Shown: piece after piece, positions 8,847 through 17,526 of the stretch
Layout: each line of letters starts with the position of its first letter
How positions within the stretch are numbered: position 1 is the first letter of the stretch
Assembly (NCBI RefSeq): GCF_913776295.1
Contig: NZ_CAJYOJ010000043.1
Location: 78,434-142,433, forward strand
Source: an uncultured Pedobacter sp.
GTDB taxonomy: Bacteria > Bacteroidota > Bacteroidia > Sphingobacteriales > Sphingobacteriaceae
DNA: 64,000 nucleotides
Direction of reading: 5' to 3'
Translations under genes and position numbers: made by a program
Notes under the pieces: generated by a model
Seen by the model: the letters and a program-made list of their open reading frames with translations, nothing else
Databases searched by the model: none
Told to the model about the DNA's origin: nothing

Positions 8847-9590
8847 TTAAGCTTCTGCTACTTCGTGTGTAAGCGCTTCATCAACCAAAATACGACCGCA
8901 ATGTTCGCAAACGATTATTTTTTTACGCTGACGGATATCTAACTGACGTTGAGGCGGAATCTGGTTAAAACAACCTGAACATGAATCACGATCAATAGTT
9001 ACCACAGCTAAACCATTTACGGCATTTTTGCGTAAACGTTTGTATGCAACCAATAAACGCTCTTCGATTTGAGGTTCAGCTTTGTCCGCTTTCTTTTGCA
9101 AATCCTGCTCCTCTTTTTCAGTTTCGGCAGTAATTACGTCGAGTTCTGCTTTTTTAGCTTCCAAATCTTTTTTTCTGCCATCTAGCTCGGCTTTAGCAGC
9201 TTCATAGATTTCTGTTTTAGAAGCGATTTCGAAACCGTGTTCTTTAATCTTTTTTTCAGAAACCTGAATATCTAAACCTTGAATCTCAATTTCTTTGGTT
9301 AAAGCATCATATTCACGGTTATTCTTAACTTCTTTTAATTGAGAATCGTATCTTTTGATGGCAGCTTGCGCATCTTTAATTGTATTTTTACGTGTTACGA
9401 TCGAATCTTCAAGATCATCAAGCTCTCCTTTGATTTTTGCAATTCTGGTTTCTAATCCTAAAACGTCATCCTCAAGATCGGCAACTTCCATTGGTAATTC
9501 GCCACGTACTTGACGGATCTTATCAATTTTGGTGTGGATATTTTGTAATTCGTATAAAGCCTTTAGCTTTTGTTCTACGGTTTGTTCCAT
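8847..9590 (-). CDS. Coiled-coil protein with C-terminal C4 zinc ribbon
   Basis: A 247-residue protein. Residues about 5-190 are a charged antiparallel coiled coil with many Glu, Lys and Asp. The C-terminus is a four-cysteine zinc ribbon with two CxxC pairs (CSGCFNQIPP and CEHCGRILV). This matches the C4-type zinc ribbon family (PF02591), found across bacteria and often encoded beside Nif3. Its molecular role is not established. The start overlaps the nif3 stop as TAATG, so translation is probably coupled. Confidence 0.85.
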   Translation of the reverse strand: MEQTVEQKLKALYELQNIHTKIDKIRQVRGELPMEVADLEDDVLGLETRIAKIKGELDDLEDSIVTRKNTIKDAQAAIKRYDSQLKEVKNNREYDALTKEIEIQGLDIQVSEKKIKEHGFEIASKTEIYEAAKAELDGRKKDLEAKKAELDVITAETEKEEQDLQKKADKAEPQIEERLLVAYKRLRKNAVNGLAVVTIDRDSCSGCFNQIPPQRQLDIRQRKKIIVCEHCGRILVDEALTHEVAEA

Positions 9591-10687
9591 TAAAACAAGT
9601 AATTTATGGGGTTTGTATTTTGCTCCGTTAAACGGATTGCAAAGTTAGTAAATTTTTTCTGAATAATTTCAAGCAATAAATTTGAGGTAAATTGTTCAGT
9701 TTCAAAGTGTCCGATGTCGGCAATGATCAATTTTTCATCCGCATCAAAAAACTCGTGATATTTAAAATCTGCGGTTATAAATGCATCAGCCCCCGCAGCA
9801 ATGGCTTCTTTTAACAAAAAGCTTCCCGCCCCCCCGCAAACCGCAACTTTTTTGATCCTTTTACCGGTAACTTCTGTATGCCTCACTACTTTAGCCTGCA
9901 TGCTATCTTTTACCAAATGTAGAAAATCGTAAGCATCCATATCGTATTCCAGCCAGCCTATCATACCCGAGCCTACCAGTTGATGTTTGTTTTCGAGTTT
10001 GTAGATATCGTAAGCTACCTCTTCATAGGGATGGTTCTCAAACAGAGCAATCAGAATTTTTCGCTCGGCCTGTGTAGGGTAGACCATTTCGATCCGAACT
10101 TCAGCCTCTCGGTGGCGGATCCCTTTCTCACCCACAAAAGGGTCGGAATCTTCATTTCCTTTAAAAGTGCCAAAACCATCAGCATTAAAACTACATTCGC
10201 TATAGTTGCCAATGTTCCCCGCTCCGGCATAAAATAATGCTGATCTCAACTGCTCGGCCTGGGCCTGTGGGCAATAAGTAACCAGCTTTTTTAACAGACC
10301 TGCTTTTGGAGAAAGCACTTTAGTACCGGTTAAACCCAAACGTTCGCAGATTCTTGCATTTACACCGGTATGAATACTATCTAAATTGGTATGAATGGCA
10401 TAAAGTGCAATGTTGTTTTTAATAGCCTTTAATACCACACGTTCCACGTAATTTTTACCGTTAAGCTTTTTTAGTCCTTTAAAAACGATCGGATGGTGGG
10501 TAATAATCAGATTGCATCCTGTAGAAATGGCTTCATCCACAATTTTCTCTACACAATCTAAAGCAACCAAAGCAGCGCGCACCTCCATATTCGGATCGCC
10601 CACTATTAAGCCAGCATTATCATAATCCTCCTGATAATTAAGTGGCGCAATGCTTTCCAAATAATTGGTAATTTCAGCTAATTTCAT
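9590..10687 (-). CDS. Nif3-like dinuclear metal-centre protein
   Basis: A 365-residue NIF3/YbgI/YqfO protein. The metal-binding histidines are visible in NLIITHHPIVFKG and in IADIGHFETEQF near the C-terminus, with further conserved segments YQEDYDNAGLIVGDP and YAIHTNLD. The length shows the PII-like insertion of the YqfO subgroup (about residues 130-235). The family forms toroidal hexamers; GTP cyclohydrolase or hydrolase roles have been proposed but the general function is unsettled. It is coupled to the zinc-ribbon gene by a one-base stop/start overlap, an arrangement kept in many Bacteroidota. Confidence 0.88.
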   Translation of the reverse strand: MKLAEITNYLESIAPLNYQEDYDNAGLIVGDPNMEVRAALVALDCVEKIVDEAISTGCNLIITHHPIVFKGLKKLNGKNYVERVVLKAIKNNIALYAIHTNLDSIHTGVNARICERLGLTGTKVLSPKAGLLKKLVTYCPQAQAEQLRSALFYAGAGNIGNYSECSFNADGFGTFKGNEDSDPFVGEKGIRHREAEVRIEMVYPTQAERKILIALFENHPYEEVAYDIYKLENKHQLVGSGMIGWLEYDMDAYDFLHLVKDSMQAKVVRHTEVTGKRIKKVAVCGGAGSFLLKEAIAAGADAFITADFKYHEFFDADEKLIIADIGHFETEQFTSNLLLEIIQKKFTNFAIRLTEQNTNPINYLF

Positions 10688-10743
10688 TCGATAAATATAG
10701 AAATTTCATTGATCGGGTTTTCTTTTTCTGCCAGTCTATTTAA

Positions 10744-10777
10744 CAGAAAAAATTCGCATTCAAATTGGATGCGGATT
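10744..10777 (-). terminator. Terminator after the TM2 gene
   Basis: A 12-bp stem with two G-U pairs and a 3-base loop (arms 10751-10762 and 10766-10777), followed on the minus strand by five T residues. It lies 22 bases past the stop of the TM2 gene. Confidence 0.75.
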
Positions 10778-10799
10778 TTAATATTAAGATTTATTTATC

Positions 10800-11186
10800 C
10801 TAGAATTTTCCGGCTTGTTGGAATCCACCGCCCATTCTGATCATCTGTAAACTTTCGAAAACCATTTTCTGGTTGTGTTCAAAAGCAAGTGTTTTGTGGT
10901 TTACCACGTCGATGATCGATCCGATAAAGCATAAACCAGCAGTTAAAAGGTATAAAATACCCATGCCAATCTGGCCAATAATAAACCGCTGTAAACCTGG
11001 AACGGCAAACAGCCCGATTAAACAGAAAATCAGCATGTCAGATGGATTCTTTCTTTTACTGCTGTAAACCATCAGAAAATTACGCAATTGCTCTTCAGTT
11101 AAACCGGTTGTTGCTTGTTGTAAATATGAGTATTCCTCTGGTGTTATACCTGGTAACGACATTAGAGGTGATTGAAATATATCCAT
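10800..11186 (-). CDS. TM2 domain-containing membrane protein
   Basis: A 128-residue protein. The N-terminal third is soluble (about 1-45). Two transmembrane helices follow (IFCLIGLFAVPGLQRFIIGQ and GMGILYLLTAGLCFIGSIIDVV) with the short polar turn typical of TM2 domains. The C-terminus is polar and Met/Gln/Gly-rich. The function of bacterial TM2 proteins is unknown. It starts 4 bases after the DUF2752 gene, so the two form an operon, a pairing common in Bacteroidota. Confidence 0.8.
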   Translation of the reverse strand: MDIFQSPLMSLPGITPEEYSYLQQATTGLTEEQLRNFLMVYSSKRKNPSDMLIFCLIGLFAVPGLQRFIIGQIGMGILYLLTAGLCFIGSIIDVVNHKTLAFEHNQKMVFESLQMIRMGGGFQQAGKF

Positions 11187-11190
11187 GGCT

Positions 11191-11493
11191 TTATGTATTT
11201 GTGGTTGAAATTTTAAACTTATTTTTATTTTGTATCAATGTATAAATTCTATAAACGATGATTAAAAGTGCCGGAAACCCAAACCAATGTTCGGAAAAGC
11301 TTTCGGTAAACTCGCCATGTAAAATATGACTGATCGACCTGCCTATACCACAGCCCGGACACCAATCCTCAAAGCCTAAGTTGGCTAAAGGACAAAGTGT
11401 AAAATGATGCTTATGGCTATTCGCTGTCGCCATTAATACTAAAGCTGTTACCCAGAAAAAAAGTTCCAGTGGAAAGCTTTTAATGTACTTCAT
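11191..11493 (-). CDS. DUF2752 membrane protein
   Basis: A 100-residue protein with two to three hydrophobic helices. The DUF2752 signature is visible: CPLANLGFEDWCPGCGIGRS, with a CxxC pair, followed by a helix and a polar C-terminus. I chose the ATG at 11493 (MKYIKSFPLELFFW); the longer frame adds 12 residues of unlikely sequence. Function unknown. It is the first gene of a two-gene operon with the TM2 protein. The cysteines could bind metal or be redox-active, but this is only inference. Confidence 0.8.
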   Translation of the reverse strand: MKYIKSFPLELFFWVTALVLMATANSHKHHFTLCPLANLGFEDWCPGCGIGRSISHILHGEFTESFSEHWFGFPALLIIVYRIYTLIQNKNKFKISTTNT

Positions 11494-11722
11494 TGTTTCA
11501 CTTTTTATATAATTTAGAGGTTTTAACACCCCCTTTGTTACATCAATTTGCCCTTAATCGACGAAAGGGGGATATATTTCGACCAAATGCATGATATCAT
11601 CTAACAATAACCGATCATTTTTAATTTATCTGATTTATATAGCCAGCCCCAGTCAAAAATAGTTAAAAAAACCTTTACACGAATTGCGGGTTAATATTAA
11701 AAGATAAGCTTATTTTTGTGCC

Positions 11723-14700
11723 TTGAACATTCGCGATTTAATAAACAGATACAAAACAGACGACAGGGTTACCCAATTTACCCAAACGTTGAACAGCAGC
11801 AAAAACCCAAAGATACAATTAAAGGGATTGGTGGGTTCGGCTGATGCTATTGTTGCACTTTCTTCTTACTTCCTGTTACACAAACCCATACTGTTTGTTT
11901 TGCCAGACAGGGAAGAGGCTGCTTATTTTCAATCAGACCTCGAAAGTGTATTGGATAAGCAGGTTTTGTTATTTCCTTCCTCTTACCGCAAATCTTTTGA
12001 TTTTACCCAGGTAGATACTGCCAATGTCTTAGCCCGTGCAGAGGTATTGAACGAGCTGAACCATAATTCGGAATATGGCAAGATTGTGGTTTCTTATCCT
12101 GAAGCGATTGCAGAAAAGGTGATCGATCGCTCGGCACTTGAAAAAAACACTTTAGAAATTAGTTTGGGTGCTAAACTGGGCATTGATTTTATCAATGAAT
12201 TTCTAATTGACTACGATTTCGACAGGAGAGATTTTGTTTACGAACCCGGACAATTTTCCATCCGTGGCGGGATTGTAGATATCTTTTCGTTCTCATCCGA
12301 TCTTCCCTATCGCATTGAGTTTTTTGGCGATGAGGTGGAAAGTATCAGAAGTTTTGAAATTGAGAGTCAGTTATCGGTTGCAGATGTTAAATCGCTAACC
12401 ATTGTTCCAAATGTCCAGGCAAAGTTTTTAACAGAAAGCAATATCAGCATTCTCGATTACATTGATCAGGATACGCAACTCTGGTTTAAAGACGTAGAGT
12501 TTACCCTCGATATTGTTAAAGCCGGTTTTAAAAAGGCTGTTGAACTCTGGAAAGCTTTGCCGGCAGCTGATAAAAGTCAAAACCCGGAGTGGATTGATCC
12601 TAAGTTTGCATTTACCGACGAAAAATTATTGGGCGATCATCTTCAGGATTTTCCATTGGTAGAATTTGGTAAACAGTTTTTCTATAAAACCGACCATCGT
12701 TTTGAGTTTGAAACTAAACCACAGCCATCGTTTAATAAAGATTTCAACTTACTGATTCATAATCTTAAAGAAAATGAAAAAGCTGGAATCGTTAACTTTA
12801 TTTTTACTGATTCGCCAAAGCAGATTGAGCGTTTATATGCCATTTTAGAGGATATTGATAAAACGGCCAAATTTACGCCTATCAACAGCATGTTGCGCGA
12901 AGGTTTTGTTGATCCGCAGATTCAGACAGCATTTTATACTGATCACCAAATTTTCGACCGTTACTATAAATACAAACTCAAGAAAGGCTATCAGAAAAGT
13001 CAGGCCATTACCCTGAAAGATTTAAGAGAACTAAAATCCGGCGATTATGTTACCCACATCGATCATGGGATTGGTAAATATGCCGGACTAGAAAAGGTTG
13101 AGGTGAATGGCAAAACCCAGGAAATGATCCGTTTGGTTTATGCCGATAATGACCTGCTTTACGTCAACATCAACTCGCTAAACCGAATTGCCAAATACAG
13201 TGGCAAGGAGAGCGGTGTACCCAAGATGAATAAACTGGGTACCGATGCATGGGACAAGCTAAAAAAAACCACTAAAAAAAAAGTTAAAGATATCGCCCGT
13301 GATTTGATCAAGCTTTATGCTTTGCGCAAAACACAGGCTGGAACAGCATTTTCTCCGGATAGTTATTTACAGACTGAATTAGAGGCTTCTTTTATTTATG
13401 AAGATACACCTGATCAGCTAAAAGCGACCCAGGACGTGAAAAAGGATATGGAATCGCCACATCCAATGGACCGTTTGGTGTGTGGCGATGTAGGCTTTGG
13501 AAAAACGGAGATCGCCGTTCGTGCGGCATTTAAAGCCGTAGCAGAGGGCAAACAAGCCGCTGTTTTAGTGCCTACCACAATTTTGGCTTTACAACATTTT
13601 AAAACTTTTTCTTCCCGATTAAAAGATTTCCCGGTTACGGTCGATTATATTAATCGTTTTAAAACCAATAAGCAGATTAAAGATACCCTGGCCGAGGCTG
13701 CGGCAGGTAAAGTGGATATTTTGATTGGGACACACCGTTTGCTCAGTAAGGATGTTAAGTTTAAAGATCTCGGCATCATGATTATTGATGAAGAGCAAAA
13801 ATTTGGTGTTACTGCTAAAGAAAGACTGAAAGCGATCCGGGTAAATGTGGATACGCTGACGCTAACGGCTACTCCAATTCCGAGAACATTGCATTTCTCT
13901 TTGATGGGGGCCAGAGATTTATCCATTATCAGTACTCCACCGCCAAACCGGCAGCCGGTAAGTACCGAATTACATGTTTTTAATGATAAACTGATTCAGG
14001 AGGCTGTTCAATTTGAATTAGACCGTGGAGGTCAGGTATTTTTTATCCATAACCGGGTAAATGATCTGATGCAATTGGGTGGCCTAATCCAGAAACTGGT
14101 TCCAAAGGCAAGAATTGGAATTGCACACGGCCAGCTGGATGGCGATGCACTGGAAGATGTGATGCTCGATTTCATTAACGGAGAAAAAGATGTCTTGGTG
14201 GCAACGACGATCATAGAGGCAGGTCTAGATATCCCTAATGCCAATACCATCATCATTAATCATGCACATATGTTTGGTTTAAGCGATCTGCATCAAATGC
14301 GTGGCCGCGTAGGCCGGAGCAATAAAAAAGCCTTTTGTTATTTACTTTCACCGCCTTTATCCACCTTAACTTCCGAAGCCAGGAAGCGTTTAAGTGCTAT
14401 TGAAGAGTTTTCTGATTTGGGCAGCGGTTTTAATGTAGCCATGCGCGATTTAGATATCCGTGGAAGCGGAAATTTATTGGGTGCCGAGCAAAGTGGTTTT
14501 ATCGCCGAAATCGGTTTCGAAATGTACCACAAAATATTAGATGAAGCCATTCAGGAACTTAAAGATGCCGAATTTAAAGGGCTGTTCGAAAATGAACCTG
14601 CCCGTCCGTTTGTTGGCTTTACGCAGGTAGATACCGATCTTGAATTGTATATTCCGGATGCCTACATTACCAACATTACTGAGCGTTACAATTTATACAC

Positions 14701-15061
14701 CGAGCTTTCTAAACTCGAAAATGAAGCTGAACTTGCCATTTTCGAAAAACATCTGGCCGACCGTTTCGGGCCGGTACCACCACAGGTGAAAACTATGCTC
14801 AGCGTGGTACGGTTACAATGGTTAGGCAAGAAATTGGGTTTTGAAAAAATCAGTTTTAAGAAAAACAGTTTACGCGGATATTTCCTAAGCGATAAACAAT
14901 CGGCTTATTTCGACTCCAACACTTTTACCAAAATTTTAACTTTTGCACAGAACCATCCTCGGATGTGCAATTTAAAAGAAGTAAAGAATACGCTCAGAAT
15001 TGCTTTCGATAATGTAAAAACTGTTGAAGAAGCCATTGAAACGCTGGAACTGATTGACTAA
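11723..15061 (+). CDS. mfd: Transcription-repair coupling factor Mfd
   Basis: A 1112-residue translocase that displaces RNA polymerase stalled at DNA damage and recruits UvrA. In order: UvrB-like damage-recognition modules (about 1-400), the polymerase-interacting CarD-like domain (KSGDYVTHIDHGIGKYAGLEKV, about 435-500), a RecG-like helicase with Walker A GDVGFGKTE (about 588), the DEEQ box (about 689) and TATPIPRT, the translocation motif region LHQMRGRVGRS, and the C-terminal D7/TRCF domain. The start is a TTG. A TATTTTTG promoter-like box ends only 5 bases upstream of it, so either the message is almost leaderless or that box is not used. The gene is complete. Confidence 0.97.
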   Translation: MNIRDLINRYKTDDRVTQFTQTLNSSKNPKIQLKGLVGSADAIVALSSYFLLHKPILFVLPDREEAAYFQSDLESVLDKQVLLFPSSYRKSFDFTQVDTANVLARAEVLNELNHNSEYGKIVVSYPEAIAEKVIDRSALEKNTLEISLGAKLGIDFINEFLIDYDFDRRDFVYEPGQFSIRGGIVDIFSFSSDLPYRIEFFGDEVESIRSFEIESQLSVADVKSLTIVPNVQAKFLTESNISILDYIDQDTQLWFKDVEFTLDIVKAGFKKAVELWKALPAADKSQNPEWIDPKFAFTDEKLLGDHLQDFPLVEFGKQFFYKTDHRFEFETKPQPSFNKDFNLLIHNLKENEKAGIVNFIFTDSPKQIERLYAILEDIDKTAKFTPINSMLREGFVDPQIQTAFYTDHQIFDRYYKYKLKKGYQKSQAITLKDLRELKSGDYVTHIDHGIGKYAGLEKVEVNGKTQEMIRLVYADNDLLYVNINSLNRIAKYSGKESGVPKMNKLGTDAWDKLKKTTKKKVKDIARDLIKLYALRKTQAGTAFSPDSYLQTELEASFIYEDTPDQLKATQDVKKDMESPHPMDRLVCGDVGFGKTEIAVRAAFKAVAEGKQAAVLVPTTILALQHFKTFSSRLKDFPVTVDYINRFKTNKQIKDTLAEAAAGKVDILIGTHRLLSKDVKFKDLGIMIIDEEQKFGVTAKERLKAIRVNVDTLTLTATPIPRTLHFSLMGARDLSIISTPPPNRQPVSTELHVFNDKLIQEAVQFELDRGGQVFFIHNRVNDLMQLGGLIQKLVPKARIGIAHGQLDGDALEDVMLDFINGEKDVLVATTIIEAGLDIPNANTIIINHAHMFGLSDLHQMRGRVGRSNKKAFCYLLSPPLSTLTSEARKRLSAIEEFSDLGSGFNVAMRDLDIRGSGNLLGAEQSGFIAEIGFEMYHKILDEAIQELKDAEFKGLFENEPARPFVGFTQVDTDLELYIPDAYITNITERYNLYTELSKLENEAELAIFEKHLADRFGPVPPQVKTMLSVVRLQWLGKKLGFEKISFKKNSLRGYFLSDKQSAYFDSNTFTKILTFAQNHPRMCNLKEVKNTLRIAFDNVKTVEEAIETLELID

Positions 15062-15062
15062 A

Positions 15063-15136
15063 AACGTTAATTGAGTCAGTCTATTGACTGAATTAACGTT
15101 AATTGAGTCAGTCTATTGACTGAATTAACGTTTTTT
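15063..15136 (+). terminator. Tandemly duplicated hairpin terminator of mfd
   Basis: Two copies of a 38-base hairpin (15063-15100 and 15095-15132) share an AACGTT. Each has 16-base arms with one mismatch and a 6-base loop. The repeat period is 32 bases and the copies are identical. The second hairpin runs straight into TTTTTT. It lies 1 base after the mfd stop. Confidence 0.85.
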
Positions 15137-15147
15137 AGTTATATTTG
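15115..15147 (+). promoter_or_regulatory. Bacteroidota promoter for the DUF4143 ATPase gene
   Basis: A -33 box ATTG (15115-15118), a 21-base spacer and a -7 box TATATTTG (15140-15147). The -33 half lies in the second copy of the mfd terminator hairpin. The ATG at 15155 follows 7 bases after the -7 box, giving a very short leader. Spacing and the -7 sequence fit the TTTG-N19-21-TAnnTTTG consensus. Confidence 0.55.
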
Positions 15148-15154
15148 GACTTAC

Positions 15155-16291
15155 ATGAAAAGCCAAATTGCCAGATCTTTAAAACCTGTTATCCTCCATA
15201 AAATTGGGAAAAATAAGGTTATCTTAATTTTTGGAACCAGGAGGGTAGGTAAAACCTGGTTGATAGAAAGCATTATCAAAGATGCTAACGTCAGCCATCT
15301 TTCCTTAAACGGCGAAGATCAGGATGTACTATTATTACTTTCAACCCGAACAGCGGCCAATTATAAAAGGGTTTTGGGTGACGCCAAACTGCTCATTATC
15401 GATGAAGCCCAGGTGATACCTGAAATCGGAAAAATATTGAAGTTCCTGATCGATACTTTTAAAGACCTCACCATTATTGCAAGCGGTTCATCTACTTTCG
15501 ACTTGTCGAACCAAACAGGAGAGCCCTTAACCGGAAGAAGTTTAACCTATCACCTCTATCCCATAGCACAGGTTGAACTGGATAAACAGGAAAATGCTTT
15601 ACAAACTGCCCAAAACCTGGAAGAAAGATTAATTTTTGGGTCTTATCCTGAATTATTCCACCTGAATTCATTGGCTGAAAAAGCACAATATTTAACAGAG
15701 TTGGTTAAATCATATCTGTTAAAAGATATTTTGATGTATGAGAACATTCAAAATAGTGCTAAACTCCTCGAATTATTAAAACTGATTGCTTACCAGGTTG
15801 GATCGGAAGTTTCGATTGATGAAATTTCCCGTACTTTGGGTATCAGCAAAAATACGGTAGACCGTTATCTTGATCTACTCTCAAAGGTTTTTATCATCTA
15901 TAAAGTTGGTGGTTACAGTAATAATTTACGGAAAGAGGTTACAAAATCATCCAAATGGTATTTTTACGACAACGGTATCCGGAATGCAATTGTAAATGAT
16001 TTCAGACTGCTGGCATTGCGTAATGATGAGGGTATTTTATGGGAAAATTACTGTTTTAGCGAACGCATCAAAAAAATGGGGTATGAACAGCAAAATGCCA
16101 GTTATTACTTTTGGAGAACTTATGATCAGCAGGAAATAGATCTTATTGAAGTTAATAACGGAGAAATTTTAGCTGCTGATTTTAAATGGGGAAACCAAAA
16201 GAAGAAGATTCCGGTTTTTTTTGCCAAAAACTATCCTCAAGCCAGCTTCTCTGTAATTAACAAAGAAAATTATTTAGATTTTATATTATAG
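15155..16291 (+). CDS. AAA-family ATPase with DUF4143 nuclease-like domain
   Basis: A 378-residue protein of the AAA_14/DUF4143 group. The N-terminal ATPase has Walker A GTRRVGKTWL (about 28-37) and Walker B LLIIDEAQVI, followed by a sensor-like IIASGSSTFDL. A winged-helix-like segment (SIDEISRTLGISKNTVDRYL) links to a C-terminal DUF4143 with a PD-(D/E)XK-like arrangement (QEIDLIEV...ADFKWG). The function of these proteins is unknown, though they are often mobile or multicopy. I chose the ATG at 15155 because the longer frame begins inside the terminator repeat. The next gene starts directly at its stop codon. Confidence 0.83.
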   Translation: MKSQIARSLKPVILHKIGKNKVILIFGTRRVGKTWLIESIIKDANVSHLSLNGEDQDVLLLLSTRTAANYKRVLGDAKLLIIDEAQVIPEIGKILKFLIDTFKDLTIIASGSSTFDLSNQTGEPLTGRSLTYHLYPIAQVELDKQENALQTAQNLEERLIFGSYPELFHLNSLAEKAQYLTELVKSYLLKDILMYENIQNSAKLLELLKLIAYQVGSEVSIDEISRTLGISKNTVDRYLDLLSKVFIIYKVGGYSNNLRKEVTKSSKWYFYDNGIRNAIVNDFRLLALRNDEGILWENYCFSERIKKMGYEQQNASYYFWRTYDQQEIDLIEVNNGEILAADFKWGNQKKKIPVFFAKNYPQASFSVINKENYLDFIL

Positions 16292-16510
16292 ATGTTTGAT
16301 CCCTCCCTGTTACTCGATTTAGTGAAAATGCAGATGCCTTACGGAAAGTATAAGGGATCCCTGATCTGTAACCTGCCGGAAAGTTATTTACTTTGGTATA
16401 AAGATAAAGGCTTCCCGAAAGGAAAACTGGGCGATTTAATGGCTACGATGTTCGAAATAAGGGTGAATGGTTTGGAGTATTTATTGACGCCGTTGAAGAA
16501 TCAGCGTTGA
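16292..16510 (+). CDS. DUF3820 family small protein
   Basis: A 72-residue protein with the DUF3820 signature: MPYGKYKGSLICNLPESYLLWY followed by KGFPKGKLGDLM and ending in a short helix. The family's role is not known; the MPFGKYKG motif occurs next to nuclease domains in some larger proteins. The ATG follows the TAG of the ATPase gene with no gap, so the two are almost certainly co-translated. Confidence 0.8.
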   Translation: MFDPSLLLDLVKMQMPYGKYKGSLICNLPESYLLWYKDKGFPKGKLGDLMATMFEIRVNGLEYLLTPLKNQR

Positions 16511-16542
16511 CGGATCGCTAATGAAGATGACCTCTAAACAAC

Positions 16543-16667
16543 ATCATTTTGAGCGAACCCGATGGTTATCGGGTGCAACGAATCCGAGAACCACGTAAGT
16601 GCTCAGCGAAGCTAATCTATATAGAAAGATTTCTCCATTGCGCTGCGCTCCAGTCGAATTGACGATT
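16543..16667. repeat. Intergenic interspersed repeat, degenerate copy
   Basis: Contains ATCATTTTGAGCGAA at one end and CAGTCGAATTGACGAT at the other, with TGCGCTGCGCTCCAGTCG before it. These are imperfect inverted ends of the CGTCATTTCGAGCGAA type also seen at 34303-34420. It fills most of the gap between the convergent DUF3820 and FrnE-like genes. Confidence 0.6.
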
Positions 16668-16726
16668 TTCTATTAATTTTCGGTGAAAAAATCCGGGGCA
16701 GTCAGCGCAATCTACAGGGAATTAAT

Positions 16727-17443
16727 CTATATCTCACAACCATTCTCATCACAAACCGCATCATTATTTTTATTTAATGAAGTAATTGCAGTTTTAGGCT
16801 GAGCGGCTTTCCACTCGGTAAAACTTTGGGTAAGTGCATCGGTAAAAGCCTGAACAGGCTGGGCACCTGAAACACCATATTTACGGTCCATTACAAAATA
16901 AGGAACGCCTCTGATACCTAAATTCTGGCTTTCATAAATATCATAACGAACAGCCTCAGCAAACTCATCGCTATTTAAAACGGCCACAGCTTCAGCCTTA
17001 TCCAGTCCGATTTCTACAGCAAGATCAACTAAAACAGCTGTTTCGCCAATATTTTTACTATTTACAAAATGAGCTTCAAATAGTTTTTCTTCAGCTAAAT
17101 CCTGAAGATTATGTTTTGCTGCCAAATGGATCAGACGATGCGCATTAAATGTATTGGCTGGTATGTTGGTATCAAAATTAATGCTCAAACCGGCATTTGC
17201 AGCCATATCAACCACCTGTTTGGTCATTTGTTTGGCCTGCTCGATGGGCATTCCCTTACTTCTTGATAAATAATCGTACACCGTTTCATTATTGGTATTA
17301 TGATACTCCGGATTGAGCTGAAAACTCTTCCAATCTATTTCGATTTCATTTTTGAAAGGCAATTTTTCAATTGCCTGCTCAAAATGTCTTTTCCCAATAT
17401 AGCAAAACGGACACATTACATCCGACCAGATTTCTACTTTCAT
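16727..17443 (-). CDS. DsbA-family oxidoreductase (FrnE-like)
   Basis: A 238-residue thioredoxin-fold protein of the 2-hydroxychromene-2-carboxylate isomerase/FrnE group. The active site CPFC lies near the N-terminus in IWSDVMCPFCYIGKRHFE. The conserved NTFNAHRLIHLA helix and the cis-proline segment GIRGVPYFVMDRKYGVSGAQP also fit. It has no signal peptide and should be cytoplasmic; a relative in Deinococcus has disulfide isomerase activity. I used the ATG at 17443; the codon before it is a GTG. A short tail with Cys-Asp-Glu-Asn-Gly-Cys carries two extra cysteines. Confidence 0.88.
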   Translation of the reverse strand: MKVEIWSDVMCPFCYIGKRHFEQAIEKLPFKNEIEIDWKSFQLNPEYHNTNNETVYDYLSRSKGMPIEQAKQMTKQVVDMAANAGLSINFDTNIPANTFNAHRLIHLAAKHNLQDLAEEKLFEAHFVNSKNIGETAVLVDLAVEIGLDKAEAVAVLNSDEFAEAVRYDIYESQNLGIRGVPYFVMDRKYGVSGAQPVQAFTDALTQSFTEWKAAQPKTAITSLNKNNDAVCDENGCEI

Positions 17444-17489
17444 CACACAAAATTAAGCGGATTATAATTGGCTATAGTAAGGCGAAAGT

Positions 17490-17519
17490 AAAAAGCCACT
17501 ATCGTTTGGGATAGTAGCT
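17490..17519 (-). terminator. Terminator after the M14 peptidase gene
   Basis: A 10-bp stem with one mismatch (17494-17503 / 17510-17519), followed on the minus strand by TTTTTAC. It lies 8 bases past the stop of the peptidase gene. Confidence 0.72.
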
Positions 17520-17526
17520 TTTAAAA

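Noticed and set aside
15063..15132. Direct repeats resembling the beginning of a CRISPR array
   Set aside because: Only two copies, they overlap without spacers, and each is a terminator-like hairpin; no cas genes are present.
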